From Pezizomycotina sp. ARF18 (lineage: Eukaryota; Ascomycota): 64,000 nucleotides of DNA. This document shows positions 49,436 through 61,189 of the stretch, one piece after another. The first letter of the stretch is position 1, and each line of letters starts with the position of its first letter. Position numbers and translations under genes: made by a program. Under the pieces are notes generated by a model that saw nothing but the letters and a program-made list of their open reading frames with translations, ran no database searches and was not told the origin of the DNA. The stretch is taken from positions 1 through 64,000 of the forward strand of contig AZLU01000228.1 in assembly GCA_002224055.1 (NCBI GenBank), read 5' to 3'.

Positions 49436-50190
49436 TATGATTCTGGTGCAGCCGGATCACTTGATGTTGCTGCTGCTGCTGCTGTCGGCTCGTCGGGCTT
49501 AGCTGCAGGCTGGGCCTCCTCGGTCGGCGGTGTGCTGTCGTCGGCCCCTGGTGCCTCGTCTGCGGGTGGATGGAAGTATTTTCGGTTACGGGTTCAGAAG
49601 CTTCCTCTGTGGCAGCAGGAGCTTCCGGTTCTTCTTGAGATGGGTTTGGCGCGTCTGGCTTCTCGGCCGGCTCGGGTGCCTTCTCTGCTACCTCTTCTTC
49701 TTTCGGTTCGGCAAAGATGGGTGGGGTTTGTGTTCCTTCCGGGACTACCTCCGGTCCGTCGACAAGAAATTGGCTAACGTCAAAGGAATCCCAATCGGGA
49801 ATAGCTTGAAGATCGCTTCGAACAGATACTAAGCGTGCTGCTTGGTAGTCTGGCTTGTGGTAAACGTTTATCGGTCTGTAAAGGTTTCCCTTTTCTACCT
49901 TGGAGTTGTTGGAGTCTTTGGGGGAGTGACTGGAATTGAGACGGGAGCTTCTTCTGATATAAGAAATTGATCAAAGGAAGTAACAGGTTCCCACTCTGTG
50001 GGCTTGGAGGTTTCTTCCGCCGGAGCGGTTTCCTCTGGATTATTATAGGTGAATGAAGTGTTGATCGTATACGCAGGCCTGAAGTTAACTCTTTTGAGGA
50101 GCGCTGATGAATCGTTCAGGTTCTGAGGCTTCTTGGAGGAAGAGGAAAAGTTTATATTCTTGAAGGACAGAATTTTGACGGTATTTGATT
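49436..50190 (-). CDS. Acidic Pro/Glu/Ala-rich protein, unknown function
   Basis: Coding-like minus-strand sequence in two frames. It begins near 50190, perhaps after an acceptor, with TVKILSFKNINFSSSSKKPQ, then LLKRVNFRPAYTINTSFTYN, NPEETAPAEETSKPTEWEPV and TSFDQFLISEEAPVSIPVTP. After a shift come LYRPINVYHKPDYQAARLVS, LQAIPDWDSFDVSQFLVDGP, GTQTPPIFAEPKEEEVAEKA and PEPAEKPDAPNPSQEEPEAP, and the frame ends GADDSTPPTEEAQPAAKPDE then AAAAATSSDPAAPES with stop TAA at 49438-49436. The blocks SFDQFLISEEAPVSIP and SFDVSQFLVDGPEVVP look like an internal repeat. The composition suggests a disordered protein. The SDR fusion gene starts only 37 bases further on in the same direction, so the two could be one transcript or one interrupted gene. 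No family recognised; the 5' end is unknown. Confidence 0.55.
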
Positions 50191-52145
50191 TGCTATATGC
50201 AACAAAAAGGAGTTTGATATTTATAAGGTGGCCAATGCAGAAACAACTAGCCTAGGAGTTCGCAGCCCTAAGGAGTCAGCATGCAGGAATTTCTGGAAAG
50301 GCTGTGAAGCTTTGCCTTAAAAGGATAGGATCCAATAGGTGTAAAAATATAGGATGCTTCTCAAACTTACTTGTGTTCCTGCGAGCGTTTAAGCAAAGAT
50401 GGTGTGACGAACAGCTTTCAACTGTTGTATCCGAACGACAAAAATATCTTACAAAAGACAACGAGGAAAAAAGGGAGCAATTGGGATATTCGAATATAAA
50501 TATATTCCTTTAGGCAAAGAAAGATATTCCTTTTTATCCTTTAAGGGTTTAAAGTTTTTCTGTCCTTTTAGAGACAAAAGATATGCGAACGGGTGATCCT
50601 TTTGTATATAGATTTTCGATACTTCGATTTTCCCCAGAAGCAACTAATAAAAATTGCTTAAAAATATACTTCCTTTATCTATCTGCTTCTTCGACTTTCC
50701 CCCTGTGAAAATTTTCCAATTGACAACGTTGCATGTCGTAAGGACCTCTCGCTGGCACGCACTAGTAAGAAAATTTTACCAGGGCCGGTCCTTACATTGA
50801 ACTGTAGGCCGTAGGCTGTAGGGGAACATACAGTATGTATGCCCCCCAACAACATGTTACTCAAGATATCTTGATTTTCCTGCAGCAAAAATTTTTTCTT
50901 TCTTCCTTTCCCCCCCTTAATGCCATCTCACTTCCGTAGGAAAGCGGCGGGATGATCTCAGTCAGGTAACCTTAAGCTAGCCCAACAAAAAAATTTTATA
51001 AGGATAAAAAAAAGTAAGTGAAGAAAAAGGCATGACCAGATGCCAATCGGGATTTGCTATGCGTTTGCTGATTCGTGCTTGGTGGAGGGGGAGGTGGTGG
51101 TTTGATGCATGGTATCGTCCTTGCCACTACCTTACCGAGATTTCTCGTCGCTCAGTTTTTTTTTTTTTCTCCTCCTTGTTGTGTGGCCGCTTCCTATTTG
51201 ATACACGTCGTCCAGTGATAGTTCCGCGTTAAGACAAATTGAGCGAATAACCGGTCTCTCACCGCCAAAAACTGAATATAATTCCTCCCCTCGGGTTAAG
51301 GAAGAAAAAGAAACGAAAGAAGAAAAAAACGTGTGAACCGCGTACTCGTACTTCATCATCAGTACATTTTTGGCTGATGAGCTGTGTACTCTGTGACTCT
51401 TTTAGGCGCAGAGAGCATGGCTTGTTCCAAGTTTCGGTCGTTCATTCCCAGGAAAATCCTCTCTCGATTTCTCAGAGAAAGAAAAAAAGAATTCCCGCTT
51501 GACAGATAGATATCAAACGGGTGGTATGTCATACCCTCGGTCTGGACGTGTTTGACACCATGGCATCCGCCATTGTTAATATTTCAAACAGCCCTCTTCT
51601 CTGGTCTATACTTTGAAATTGGACGGTAAATTGTAGGGCGATTTCTCTAATTGGATATACTCGTAGCCCAGCTCTGCTTTTCTTTTTCTTCTCTTTTTTT
51701 CTTTCTTTCTATTACTTTTTTTATTATTAATAATCTCGTACTATTATTACGCTCTAGAGAAGGTACTGCGGACAATCCTCAGTTGCCAACGCATCAATCT
51801 CTAATAAGCGGAGGTTCTTTTTTTCTTTTTTTTTTTCCTTATTCGGGTCTTCGCACTTACCTATATTTCTCCCCCTCTTTTAATGAACTGAACTGGGAAT
51901 GCAGATGCCTCTCCTGTGCCGTGCGTCGTCTTATTAGACTTTTTCCTCAGCGACTGCCTCATTGCTTGGAGTTCCAGCCCAAACCGGCCGACACTCAAGG
52001 ATCTATTCCAATTGATGAATAATGGAATTGTCTTGTTGCCAGTAATCTCGTCAAAAAAATGTAAGGTCCCAACGAAACAATGCCAATGAGACCAAAAGAA
52101 ACCAAAAAGGCTGCAGCAATTTGCATACAGTAACTGCAACAGCTC

Positions 52146-52160
52146 GGGGGGGGGGGGGGG
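52146..52160 (+). repeat. Run of 15 G
   Basis: Uninterrupted G run, able in principle to form G-quadruplexes; the longest G run in the window. Confidence 0.9.
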
Positions 52161-53672
52161 CTGTATGCTTATGCCTACTAGGGGGTAGTGCTTGGGTAGT
52201 GCTTGGTAGAGGGGGAAAGAGGAGAGAGGTTGATGACGTGGAGCTTGGGAGTGGAGCAAAAAAAAAAAAGTTGCAGGAAAAATAGAAAGTGGAAATGAAA
52301 TTCGTCGGGTCGGTTTAGATAAGAGTTAAAAAAAGCCACCCAAAAAGGAAAAATGTAGGGTAATTTGTGGGGACGAATTTTTGAATTTTTTTGATTGGTT
52401 AAATTTCGGTTCTCCTCGGGCCGGGCCTTAAATGTTAGTGGGTGTTCCCCCTCCCGCAGTTCTGGAAACAACGGGAAAAAAACCGGGCACACCACCACCA
52501 CCATCAGCATCAGCATTCCCAGGAGATCACGACACCTACCGAAGAGGACAGCAAACACATGTATGTCCTGTACGCACCCTCCTCTGCATCTCGTTTCTCC
52601 ACGATCTAATGCCGACAAGGAGGGTGAGAAGAAACGATGTTTGGTCGCCTTGCCTTCCTCCTGGCTATTGCTGCCGTCCTTTGCATGCGTCAGGCTTTTC
52701 AGGCAAAAATATGTATCATGTATCATGTATCCTCCCAGAAAAACCTGTTATCGAAATCAGGATTTTTTCCCGAGCTCTGCTTCAGATCGAACCGAATTGA
52801 GCGCAGATGTCAAAACGTGCTCCGTGACAAGGACAGCCTGGCTTTTCATTCAGCTCCTTCGGAACATTTTATTTTTATCTTTTAAAACCATTCACCCATT
52901 TTATCCGTTTCGTGGTGTTGCGATAGGCATGCACGTGCTCGGAGTCGGGGAAGTCTAGACCGCCAACTGTCGATGCCGTGGAAGAAACGTGACGAGGGTT
53001 CGCGATATGAATAGAAACACGACAGCTGGTTGTTATTCATGCCTTGTTTTTTTTTTCTGGTCCCCTTCGGACTACCGAGATTCGTAACCAAAGCGTGCCC
53101 GAGGTTACGGGCCGTGTTTGCCGTTTCACGGCACCAATTCATGCAGGAGTCCGGAATCAGCTAGGCTATTTCTGTAAACCTCAGGCTTGTCGCTTGCTCG
53201 TAGTTGCTTTTCGTGAGTAGAAGTGATGCCACTGGTAAAGATTGCTGAGCTCGAGGGATCTTCGCTGTTGTAGCACTCGACATGTGAGAGTAGGCCTTTG
53301 TTGTTAGAAGGGGATTTGTAGAGAGATCTGAAGAGATAAGGGAAAGATAAAGAACGAACAAGTCAGCAATCAAGGAATGTAAGGCCTGAGGGAATTTGTG
53401 ATGCTGTGTATGCATTTCTTTCAGCTTCATTAACCTTTTAGACATCAAAGGGATATCTTGACTGGGTCCTCTGCATCCGAAGAGGCATTTATCGACGGTT
53501 GATAAGGCAGAGTATGCCTTGCGAGCTGAGGTTCTAGAAGGCCAACGCAGACTGAAGCCGGGAGTGATTTTGGAGATGATGGAAAATCTTGCTTGAATGG
53601 TTGTTAGAATATTCAATGATATATGAACAGACGAAGTAGTTAGTAAGTGAAAGTGGGAAATGGTTTAAAGCT

Positions 53673-53698
53673 AGGTAGGTAGGTAGGTAGGTAGGTAG
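53673..53698. repeat. GGTA tetranucleotide microsatellite
   Basis: About six and a half GGTA units read directly. Confidence 0.95.
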
Positions 53699-54200
53699 CG
53701 GTGATGGAGAAAGGAATCCACTTTAATAAAATTCCCAAAGCAGTAGTGCTTGTCGTCAGGAAAATAATAATAATTATTGTAGTCGTCCAAAACGAAATAT
53801 AAAACAATAACGATAAAATGAACACAGGCATGAGAAAAGGAAAACCAACAGTGAGCCAACCCGGCGCGCTCCTTTCGCATCACGGCTTTCTCAGACTCCT
53901 CAGTACCTAATGAGCTCCAAGCTTGCATTCCAGCTTCTCCTTACCTTCAAGGACTTTCGAACAGTCTGCTAGGCATTAAATACGTAGCTGATTTGGTTCT
54001 GTTTTGATGTACATAGCTACCTAAAACAGCGAGGCGGTCCGGTATAGTTATTCCTTTTTTAACACTCCCGCATGCTGCCCTTAACATTCGCCTCGTTGGC
54101 CCGTGATTTGACAGAGTCGAAGATCGATATTTTTGTTGTAAGCGGGCCTCTTTCGCAGAATAAGGCAAGCCGGAGCTATGAGGAATATAATTGCCTCTTG

Positions 54201-56774
54201 TAGCGTCCCACGAGCTGACGAAATTTATCTTCCTAACTTTAGATATGGTTTCCCGCCACTAAGCTACGGACAAAGTCTGATGTGAACCCTCGGCTCTGTT
54301 GCATGATGGATCGTGGCCTGTACCGCCGAAACCTATGAAAAAGCCTTGAGGCACATCTTTTTGGCACGAAGGTGGAGCTTAAAAAGTCAATTTCGTATGT
54401 TCACAAGATCAACAAATTCTACTTTTAACCTAAGATATGGGTCGTATGAATAGTGTGCCCGAGTAGCTTCGAACCCAATATACATTGCCGCTGCGGACGC
54501 GCCGTGGACGAGATAGCGGCAACTTTCGTCTCGTCCGCGAACATACGGACGACCTTGCCCCTAAAGCGGAATTCGGTAAACAATATCTCAAAGCTCATCT
54601 GAAGATATTACGAGAAAATTCCTGGCTCACTCTGATTGTACGTGCAATAGCATTCAATTGCCGAGGTAGCTGGTCAGGAGAGTGCAAAGTTTACGCTTGA
54701 CTATATAAATTTCCAAAATTCCAGCTACGGTCCGGGATGCTTCTAACTGGGCATCGGCAGAACTTTATCTTAAAAAGAGAGATAACCGATACTGAACACA
54801 GACCAATGCCTCGCCCGAAACGCTCACTGAAGGTAAGCTGCCGGCCAGGCATATCTTCGGAACAAAATAATGTCAATATCAACTTTACTAACACTTGACC
54901 TTGGTGCTCTTCATTCAGCCCGCTGCATGCTTTAAATAGGACAATACTTCCAATTGGACAACGAAAAAATATCGTTTGAAGCATGCACATGCGATTTTGT
55001 TGTCGTAAGTTAATATAATTATAAGGCATTAATGCACTAACTCTCTCAAGAAAGGTTTATGAAGCCCACCGAAGGACCGTAGAGATAAATGAAACATCTC
55101 TAGACAACCTCGGCCCTTAGTTGAGCCAGCAAAACCAGTCCTAACAACTGCTATCACATAATAGCACGGTAAGTCGTCTGATCGTCTGCGACAAAATGGG
55201 CTGTTATCGTTTCAACTTCTATCTTGGAGGAAAACAATCTTCCTCGATTCTAGGAAGCGTGCGTATCTCAGCTTTTAGGGATGTCACTTTATTCAACCTA
55301 ATATCCACATATCGAATGAAGCTAGAGCGGGGCTAATCCCCATAAATACTTCTCATGTCTGTCCTGCTACACATAGCAAATTGCATATCTCTTCCCTAAA
55401 TAGTATACTCGTGGGCAAGTATATTCGAAGTCTTTGCATGATAGTAATGTTGGCGTATCACCCTGACAACCGCCATGTGCATATGACGGCGATATCTCCG
55501 CGTCTAGCCAAAACCTTTGGTTTTGAGCCCTCAACAAAACTTCGCTGTCCTTCCTACAATTGTGCCTATTAATGCAAATACAACAGTCACAGCTAGTTAT
55601 ATATCTCTATATTCAAGGGCAGACGAGCCTATATCTTATATAATTATGTTTTTTATTCTCCCTTCTCAGTAAAAATCCCTTCGCTGACGTATGATTTGGA
55701 AAGGTTTGAACCAACAAGTAGCGACTGCGTTCAAGGTTATTCATCTTGCCATTTTTTCCCTTCAACATGCTAATAGAGAAAACATATCCTCTTAGTAGAC
55801 TTTCTTGAGAGCACAATCACTTGGAGGGAAGGAATGTAAATCGCAAGTATCCACAAATGGTAAGTGGCTATGGTTTTTGCCATCCCGTGCTACACCGAGA
55901 GCAATGCACTCACGCACCCCAACAACAGTATCAAGTTATCAGCAGTCGGATATATATAGGTTCAAACCCTGTACTATTTTCTTACCTAGCGTCCAGACAG
56001 CTAATTATAATCTCCATTGCTTCCAAACGCCTTTTTTTTGTACTGCAAACTTACTGTAACATCTATTGCACTAAAGCCTATAAAAATTACACTTATTACT
56101 AGTCCGAAGATAACTATGAAGCGGGTCTATCAAACCTTCAAGAGGGGTCTCCGCTATCTAGTCCCTGCGTATACAAGCAAAATACAAGGCAAGTGGTGCC
56201 ATGGCGCGCTAAGCTATCACAGTTTATAGCTGCGGACGAGGCTGGTTGGCTCGGACCAATAGCAGTAGCAGAAAACATTGGACCAATTATATTGTATACG
56301 CATCCCGGAAAAGAAAAAATCAAACTCCGATCCTTTCGAGTTTAAGGAAAGCAAAAGGAACGCCGTACGTACATCGTATTCATCAACTATGAAAGAAGCC
56401 CACGACCTCTAGATGTTGCGCAGATCTTCAGTTGCGTAGTGTTGTAATTCGTCAATGAAAAACTATAAAAGTAGTACAAGCGGTGAAGCTACGTGTGCTT
56501 TATATAGAGGATCAAAGCGTATTTATAGTCATCTTCAGAGTGCAACTCGATCGCAGCAAGAGAGACTGAGGAATGCGAGAGGGACGATTGCATTCCACAG
56601 CCTTGAGCCCTCTACGACATAATCGCGCATTACCCCTAGCCCAGGAAATACACGATAGCCCGTATGACGGTGCAATATTCCAGATTACCGGAGGCGGTGA
56701 TACAATCAACCCGAAGAAGAAACGGAGACGGGTACGACACTTGTTGAGCTGTCATAAGTAGAATTTTTTGAGCG

Positions 56775-56807
<33 letters not shown>

Positions 56808-58400
56808 CTGTAATAGCCACGATATTCAGTTTGATATTACTTTAAGAAAATGAACAACCAATGGCTACACTTTAACTTAGCTATCGTAGATGTACCGCCG
56901 GTTATTTAGATTGGGTATCGTCGATATATATATGAACCTCGCGGCTTCCTTGCCAGTAGAACACTGGTGCGGGCGCTGGCAAGGCTGAGAAATCATAAAT
57001 ACAAATCGAATACAAATATCAAACATGCACTGCAAAATCTTGACATTAATATATCATTAGTCTCATCGAGCACTGCCCCAATATAGCCATATGGTTAAGC
57101 TGGCTCAGGGTTTTGTCTCGTCTCATGGGTAGTATTTCTGCCTTGTAGGAAAGACCACCGAGCCGTGGAAGCGCCATGAATATTTGTGATTTGAAATAAT
57201 TTAAAGACCTAAAGATCTTCGGGGGAAATGAATCTGGAGCATCAGTTGCCTTTTCCTCACTTATCAACACGTCGTGTGTTCATAGAGGCGAACATATCGA
57301 ACAGTTCGGCAGGAAAGACAAAATTACCCATCCTCAGAGAGGCCATATCCTTTAGGATTATAATACAGCAAGCAGAGTCTGTAGACCGCGTGTTACTGGT
57401 CGGAGGTGCCTATGTGGGGACCCTCTTTACTAGAGACGTTGATAGAGTAGCCTGATAAGCTCATTCGATATATTTACATGCACACACCACTCGAGAACCG
57501 ATAACGATGATTGGCCACGGACAAGGTCAGTTGACTGAGCATTGAGATTTACTGCTCCAGTATCCACCCTCTTGAAAGAAAGATCGGACCATCTTTGATG
57601 TGCCTATGATATACAGCCTGGACAGCGTAAGCGCCGGGCGGTGGGGACGATTCTTGAGGAATAACAGGGCAATAAACATTTTACAACAATCCAAGAGAAA
57701 AAAAAAAAACATAGGGTTTATTCCACAGAAATATATTTCCAAACGTACGGTGGTCATGTTGGGATAAGAAGATGAAGGTGATAAAAAAAAATATTGCAAC
57801 CACAATCTTGTAATAGGTAGGCATTATTAAACTCCTATTGATCATAATCCACGGTGCGCTCTCCGGAAGCAGAATTATCACGGCTATGTGAATGTTAAAA
57901 GATCTATAGGCAATTATTGCACCTTCGTTATCTAATTTCATGATTATATATAATATTTTGTTCAAGACGCCTCCTTTGCAAGCCTTCAGCGTATCAATAT
58001 TACCAGTGGCAAACAACAACGCTTCCTTGTGATTTTAGCCTGTTAACACCACAGAGTGTTCCGCTCGGTTAGTGGAACGGATCGATGATTCCACAAGTAA
58101 GCACGTGTTAGGAAGGAAACCTTATAGCTTAGCGCTTACCAACACGACACCGTCACGACGGTCCGGAAGATACCTCCGAATGAGACTGATCAAAGGTAAT
58201 CTTACCATCACGTTTTTTAAATTAAAAAGAACCCCACATTTAAAATTGTTACTACGAGAGACAGAAAACCGTTTCCTTTACCAGGAAATTGGGAAATTTG
58301 GGGGGGGGGGCCGTTTTTCGGTGCTTGGGAACCATGGAACCTACCGCCGAAGCGTCATTGGCTTGAAGTTGCTCCGCTAAACGAGAAAAACACGGCTTAG
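54201..58400. other. Featureless island 4
   Basis: No gene. Even base use, few simple repeats apart from an A tract of 31 bases at 56775-56805, an A run near 57700 and a G run of 11 near 58300. Open frames reach 112 codons at most, with no recognisable motif. Confidence 0.5.
56775..56805. repeat. Poly-A tract, 31 bases
   Basis: Read directly, inside featureless island 4. Confidence 0.95.
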
Positions 58401-59629
58401 CTCCTTATTCCTTGGAGCCGAGCCTTCTAACCGAATTCTGAACAACAAAGCTTCACGTCGTGTCGTCTCCTGCAGGTTCCAACTTCCAACCCTCATCATC
58501 CCTTCGGGCTTATCGAATTGTGAGCCGGATCAAGCGTATAAATTTTGCTGGGTCTGTACTATATAGCCAGTTTTTGCCGTATTCGAACAATAAACCTCTC
58601 TAGTGCCTGCAAGAACTGTCAGAGAACTCAGAGGATGCCCCCAAATCTGTCCCAAACTGTCCCACTGTCATCCCCTTTTGAATCTGCAGATCCTGATCTG
58701 TGTTTTGTGTTTCTCATTCGCGAATGAAGGGTTACTCCCGGACGCCATCTCGGCACCTGACCTTGAATTTTGTTGTAAAATTTACCTAAAAAGGTGTGAT
58801 TGATATACACTTTCGCTTTCACTTTTTTCCAACATCCTCGGAGGTTTTTATCTCACCTTACTTCCTGAAGAAATTGGGCAAAAGATGTATATTGGCCCAT
58901 TGGCACTTTCCCCCGCAAAGGGCTCCAGATGGAGAGGAAGACAAACTAACCGCCTCACCCCTTTAGTTCCCTTCGCTGTATGTACAGCTGCGCTGGCTCA
59001 TTGGCAAACAGCAAGGCTTATCTCCGGCGAAGAAGGAAAAGGGAAAAGGACAGCGGAGGGGAAAAGGGGTTTATTCAATTGAATGCAATGAGTGGTCGAT
59101 TTTGGCGAGAGCTTTCTTTTTGCTACCTGTTTTCTGGTTTTTGAGATTTCGCGAAGATGGTGTGATGACGTTCGCCGACGATATTCTGCACCTGTGAATT
59201 GTCCAATTGTAAACTGCAATCCTTCGTAATTTTTGCTGCAATCCTCCTCTCCACCGAGTCTCATCTCACGGTTCTTCACCCTTTCCTTCCTATTTCTGAT
59301 CTCTTCTCTCGTTTCTTTCGTTTTTTCCCTTGTATCCTTCTCCTTTATTTTGATTTTTTGTTTTGTGGTATTTATTCTTTCTTCTGGGGGATCCGTTTTC
59401 TACCTATTATTACTTCAATCCCCACGCTAAGCTCGAGGAAGTATCTGGTAGCTCATCTCTTAAGCAGTCTTGACTCTTAACCGGGATCCGTTGCGGGCTT
59501 ACGCTTACCTATACCAGTACTAGTATAGTAAGAAGCAGTTATAGATCCTTTTTAAACGTCGAATCCCACCTCATACGCGCTTAAAGTTATTTAAGACACG
59601 TCGATCCCCCCTGCTCAGCCGCTGCCACC
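58401..59629. other. Upstream region of the dihydroorotate dehydrogenase gene
   Basis: No gene supported. The last 500 bases turn C/T-rich, as is common in fungal promoters and leaders, and end at a short upstream frame. The core promoter should lie around 59400-59600. Confidence 0.4.
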
Positions 59630-59701
59630 ATGAGTCTACCGTTATCTCCCAAGAAGGAACGCAAGGGCAACGACGTTCAGGTTCTCCAGCAGCAGTCATG
59701 A
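59630..59701 (+). promoter_or_regulatory. Upstream open reading frame before the DHODH start
   Basis: A 23-codon frame (MSLPLSPKKERKGNDVQVLQ and three more codons) starts in the very favourable context GCCACCATGAG and ends at TGA 59701, 73 bases before the DHODH ATG. Scanning ribosomes should use it, so it could limit translation of the main frame. It could also be the true N-terminus if a base is missing here. Confidence 0.45.
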
Positions 59702-59774
59702 GGAGCCTACGCAAGACCTCAATCCACAGCTCCGCCGAGGTTAAGCCTCGCACGCCTCGCAGGCGGCGGTCGCC

Positions 59775-60840
59775 ATGCCTCCGGAGCGGGAGTTCAAGCT
59801 CTTCTCCCCGCCGCTTGTCAATTCATCTTCCCCTTGGGCCACGAGCCGCGAGAGCTGCAGGCCTGTACGACCTCGAGTCGACGGGGCAGTAACCACCCGC
59901 ACCGCGCTGCGGACATGGGTTTCAAGGAACGAAGCCAGACCCATCAGCATGCCTTCTTCGGCGGTAGCAGCATAAACAGCTACGGCTACTCCCCCGGAGT
60001 TGGAGTACTACCTCGAATCCATCAACAGATCGCCGGAAAATCCTCCCCGACTACCGCTACCCACTCTCCTCCTTCAAACGGAGCAGGTGCACTAGCGAAA
60101 AAGAACAAGCCTTTCATAGTATCCGTCACAGGAACCCCCGACGAGGTCCGCAAGTGCGTCTTCGGCGTCTCTTCGTTCGCACACTTCAACTTCCTCGACG
60201 TGCGCGTGGAGATAAACCTCTCGTGCCCGAATATACCCGACAAGCCGCCGCCGTGCTACTCCGCCGACTCCCTAAAGGAGTATCTCCAAGCCCGAAGAGC
60301 CTGATAGAGACGTACAACTGCCCCTTCCCTACCGTTCCGATAGGCATCAAGGTGCCGCCGTACACCTACAGTGCACAATTCGTCGAGCTGGTCAGCGCGC
60401 TGGAAGCGTATCCCGGAATAATAGGATTCATAACCAGCACGAATACTCTGGGCAACAGCCTGATGCTCAGCGCGGTCATACCTGAAGACGAGAACGGCAA
60501 GAAGAAGGAAGGGAGAGAGTTCAAGTCGATCATCGCATCGTCAACCGGAACGGGTTTGGGAGGACTGGCGGGGAGAGTATACACCCATTGAGCCTCGGCA
60601 ACGTTTACCACGCTGCGAAGGTTGCTCGACGCCAGTAAGCACGATGCGCTGCGGAAGATCGTCATCATCGGTGTCGGGGGGGTGAGCGACAACGCCGGAT
60701 TTGAGAGATGAAGAGGCTGGCGCTGCGGTCGTCGGCCTCGCGACTGCTTACGGCAGAGAAGGAACGGACGTCTTCAGCAAGATTCTCGATGCTAGAGGTT
60801 CATGCATCAAGCAGGAACGAAGGCCCTTTTATAGTTATTT
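59775..60840 (+). CDS. Dihydroorotate dehydrogenase, class 1A (fumarate-type)
   Basis: Oxidises dihydroorotate to orotate in pyrimidine synthesis; class 1A enzymes are cytosolic FMN proteins using fumarate. The start MPPEREFKLFSPPLVNSSSP, then WATSRE, matches the family N-terminus. Further blocks in changing frames are STGAVTTRTALRTW, QTHQHAFF, SINSYGYSP with ELEYYLESINR, KPFIVSVTGTPDEVRKCVFG, VSSFAHFNFLDVRVEINLSC joined to PNIPDKPPPCYSADSLKEYL, YNCPFPTVPIGIKVPPYTYS, ALEAYPGIIGFITSTNTLGN, GVGGVSDNAGFER, MKRLGAAVVG and LATAYGREGTDVFSKILDA. The Cys in NLSCPN is the catalytic base that defines class 1A. No intron is needed. At least six single-base losses, for example in GAATG and GGGCG runs near 60705-60718, shift the frame. 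The stop is uncertain, between about 60830 and 60934. Confidence 0.92.
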
Positions 60841-60978
60841 TTCTTTCCTTCCCTTCCCCCTTTTCTCTTTTATATCTTCTTTAGGAGGAATTTTACACTT
60901 TCATGGAGTTATGTCGTTTCATGGATCCGGATAACTGATAACCGGAAAAAAAGATTGGGTTGTTAAAAAATTGGGCCT

Positions 60979-61018
<40 letters not shown>

Positions 61019-61189
61019 GCAGCGGTTGGCAATAATTTGCTTCTCTTCATTTTCTTTCTATCGTATTCTTATTTCTAGTTACTCATACTGCCGTCTCTAT
61101 GTATATGGCGCGTATTCGCATCATTTGCTTTCTTTAGTTATTAGCTGTATACGCAGATACCTCAATGCTTTAATACTGAATTAAAACAA
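60841..61189. other. Downstream region of DHODH with a 37-base T tract
   Basis: AT- and T/C-rich DNA that should contain the 3' untranslated region. The T tract at 60981-61017 is the longest single-base run in the window. Confidence 0.5.
60981..61017. repeat. Poly-T tract, 37 bases
   Basis: Read directly, downstream of the DHODH gene. Confidence 0.95.

Larger units (their letters stand above)
50191..54200. other. Spacer without a supported gene
   Basis: The longest frames here (182 codons minus at 52178-52726; 187 codons plus at 52395-52958; 151 codons minus at 53161-53616) overlap one another or run through low-complexity DNA and show no domain. A run of 15 G lies at 52146-52160 and a GGTA tetranucleotide repeat at 53673-53698. 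Confidence 0.4.

Noticed and set aside
52178-52958. Overlapping ORFs of 182 and 187 codons on opposite strands
   Set aside because: They overlap each other and neither resembles a protein family; I could not choose between them.
53161-53616. 151-codon minus-strand ORF
   Set aside because: No motif and no sign of codon bias against the flanks.
55958-55972. Possible tRNA B-box (GGTTCAAACCC)
   Set aside because: No A-box at the right distance upstream and no cloverleaf could be drawn.
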